Part shown: piece by piece, positions 61,211-62,339 of the stretch
Numbering within the stretch: the first letter of the stretch is position 1
Layout of the letters: each line of letters starts with the position of its first letter
From: CAWKDC01 sp964383495
GTDB lineage: Bacteria > Pseudomonadota > Gammaproteobacteria > JABCZS01
DNA: 62,339 nt
Direction: 5' to 3'
NCBI GenBank assembly: GCA_964383495.1
Contig: CAYLHG010000009.1
Location: 1 to 62,339, forward strand
Made by a program: the position numbers and the translations under genes
Notes under the pieces: generated by a model
Databases searched by the model: none
The model's input: the letters and a program-made list of their open reading frames with translations, nothing else
Told to the model about the DNA's origin: nothing

Positions 61211-61702
61211 TTAATAAACAGTACAGTTGGCATGGAACATCGAGACCCAGCCTCCGCCATTTTCTAGAGACGAACGTCCCTGTTGCGAAAAATACATGAC
61301 GCCGTGATCGGGGTAAATTGAAAACATTACTGGGTTACCGTCAGAGAACCCGACAAAGGTCAGCTGTTCGCGAAATTCAGTTCTATTTAGTATTAAATTC
61401 ACTTCTTCCCACGGTCTAGCTGACTGCTCCGAATATCCTTTATGTTTCCATTCTTTGAATTTCATTTTAGCCTTACTATTGCCTAACTCCCAAACCACAA
61501 TCAGTTCATCGCTAAGCATATTTGATCGATTTTCATTAAACTTTTTTACAGTCGGCTTATCGTTCGATGGCATTTTTTCTGTTGTGTAATCCGTGTGAAA
61601 TGCCTTAAAATTTGAGCATTTCGCGATCATTGTTCTTGCCTCGGCCACTGCAGCAAAAAACGCACATCCTATGGTCAATAATGAAATCATGATTCTCTTC
61701 AT
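61211..61702 (-). CDS. Hypothetical exported protein
   Basis: A 163-aa protein with a signal peptide (MISLLTIGCAFFAAVAEA). The mature domain has a few Cys (AKCSNF near the start, HANCTVY at the end) that could form a disulfide bond in the periplasm. The start is ATG 61702, with GAGG eight bases upstream. The function is unknown. It is convergent with the 60880 gene. Confidence 0.75.
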   Translation of the reverse strand: MKRIMISLLTIGCAFFAAVAEARTMIAKCSNFKAFHTDYTTEKMPSNDKPTVKKFNENRSNMLSDELIVVWELGNSKAKMKFKEWKHKGYSEQSARPWEEVNLILNRTEFREQLTFVGFSDGNPVMFSIYPDHGVMYFSQQGRSSLENGGGWVSMFHANCTVY

Positions 61703-61771
61703 ACTTTTACCTCTAAAATTAATGACGGACTCTATCACAACTATTAAAAATTCTAATATTATTTTCGTCTC

Positions 61772-62032
61772 TTAATATTGTTGTTCATTTAATATCTTTA
61801 AAAGTTTCCTGTCTTTAAATATTCCTTTAACATATATTATAAGCCAAACAAAGTATATAAAAATCGCCCATGTACCAATCGCAAATATGAAATCTTCCAT
61901 ACTTTCATTTTTGAATTTTTCAATATACATACCTAAAGGAAATGATATTGCCAAAAAAAGATAGCCATACTTATCTCTTAATTTATCTGAAAGTTTAGCT
62001 AAATTTTTCTCTCTTTCATTTCTATACATCAT
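61772..62032 (-). CDS. Hypothetical small two-helix membrane protein
   Basis: An 86-aa protein. A charged N-terminus (RNEREKNLAKLSDKLRDKY) is followed by two hydrophobic segments (LFLAISFPLGMYI and FAIGTWAIFIYFVWLIIYV) and a basic C-terminus. GGAGGATAAT precedes the ATG. Very AT-rich compared with the core genes, which hints at recent acquisition. Family unknown. Confidence 0.65.
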   Translation of the reverse strand: MMYRNEREKNLAKLSDKLRDKYGYLFLAISFPLGMYIEKFKNESMEDFIFAIGTWAIFIYFVWLIIYVKGIFKDRKLLKILNEQQY

Positions 62033-62035
62033 ATA

Positions 62036-62233
62036 TTATCCTCCAAAATTAAAAAAGATGAAATATTCCGAAACCTCTTCCTGTCTTTTCTTAGCTTTTA
62101 TCTTTAAAATCTCTTCACCATATACAGAATGACACACGTGCCATGGACAATAATGAAATAGGTCCCTTATTAAGTTTAATAAAATATTAATCCTCTGGCT
62201 GGTCATAATACTTACCAGCCAACTAAATGTCAA
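62036..62233 (-). CDS. Possible small protein (doubtful)
   Basis: A 65-aa open frame ending three bases before the next gene; the ribosome-binding site of that gene lies in its last codons, which would allow coupling. Composition is mixed (INILLNLIRDLFHYCPWHVC) and no family or good start signal is seen. Confidence 0.2.
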   Translation of the reverse strand: MTFSWLVSIMTSQRINILLNLIRDLFHYCPWHVCHSVYGEEILKIKAKKRQEEVSEYFIFFNFGG

Positions 62234-62260
62234 GAAGTGAGCTTTGCCCTATTCAATTAA

Positions 62261-62339
<79 letters not shown>

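Overview
The window reads as an AT-rich gammaproteobacterial chromosome. The core genes are classic gammaproteobacterial ones and several keep E. coli-like order: prfB-lysS with the RF2 frameshift; sdhE-ygfX; leuS-lptE-holA-rsfS-rlmH-mrdA-rodA-mltB; cspD/clpS-clpA; infA-trxB-ftsK-lolA-serS. Between these core blocks sit genes I cannot assign to any family: proteins with low-complexity tails, related pairs of multi-membrane proteins, and one protein whose C-terminus looks like a eukaryotic nuclear localisation signal. That mix, plus the missing nadD and hflD at their usual places, suggests a host-associated, probably intracellular lineage (Legionellales/Coxiella/Berkiella-like). This placement is an inference; no 16S or marker phylogeny was possible.

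Layout. 1-6.7 kb: end of a tRNA-Glu, a hipBA toxin-antitoxin operon with three evenly spaced operators, rpoE, an unknown Ser/Asn-tailed protein, sdhE-ygfX, a membrane protein with ygfZ, and a BrnT-like toxin-antitoxin pair. 6.7-11.5 kb: a leftward run grxD, argD, sodB, prfB, lysS. 11.45-12.2 kb: a long AT-rich spacer with three perfect DnaA boxes and an IHF consensus site in front of nrdA-nrdB. 16-28 kb: an orphan OmpR-type regulator, pssA, rarA, a DUF3579 gene, an AddAB-like helicase/nuclease pair, then two tandem paralogous membrane proteins with duplicated promoters. 28-39 kb: oligopeptidase B and the leuS-to-mltB envelope/translation block, where lptE begins inside a small palindromic element. 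39-52 kb: the serS-lolA-ftsK-trxB-infA-clpA-clpS-cspD block, interrupted by the NLS-like helical-repeat protein and by a pair of small two-helix membrane proteins. 51.7-59.2 kb: mnmA-purB, a ParDE module whose toxin is broken by one stop codon, a yqjDEK-like trio, an M20 peptidase, a homodimer-type glycyl-tRNA synthetase and an Rsm22-like methyltransferase. 59.2-62.3 kb: an accessory end with a poly-asparagine coiled-coil protein, a degenerate CCA-less tRNA-like sequence, small secreted or membrane proteins, and a CAAT-type tetranucleotide tract that runs off the end.

The core genes serve translation (lysS, leuS, serS, glyS, prfB, infA, rsfS, rlmH, mnmA), cell-wall elongation and envelope biogenesis (mrdA, rodA, mltB, lptE, lolA, pssA), DNA metabolism (nrdAB, holA, rarA, addAB, ftsK) and protein quality control (clpAS). 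Three toxin-antitoxin loci and several candidate host-directed proteins form the accessory layer. The most interesting candidates are the helical-repeat protein ending in a c-Myc-like NLS, the duplicated membrane-protein pairs, the hipB operator array with 50-bp period, the element fused to lptE, and the terminal tetranucleotide repeat.
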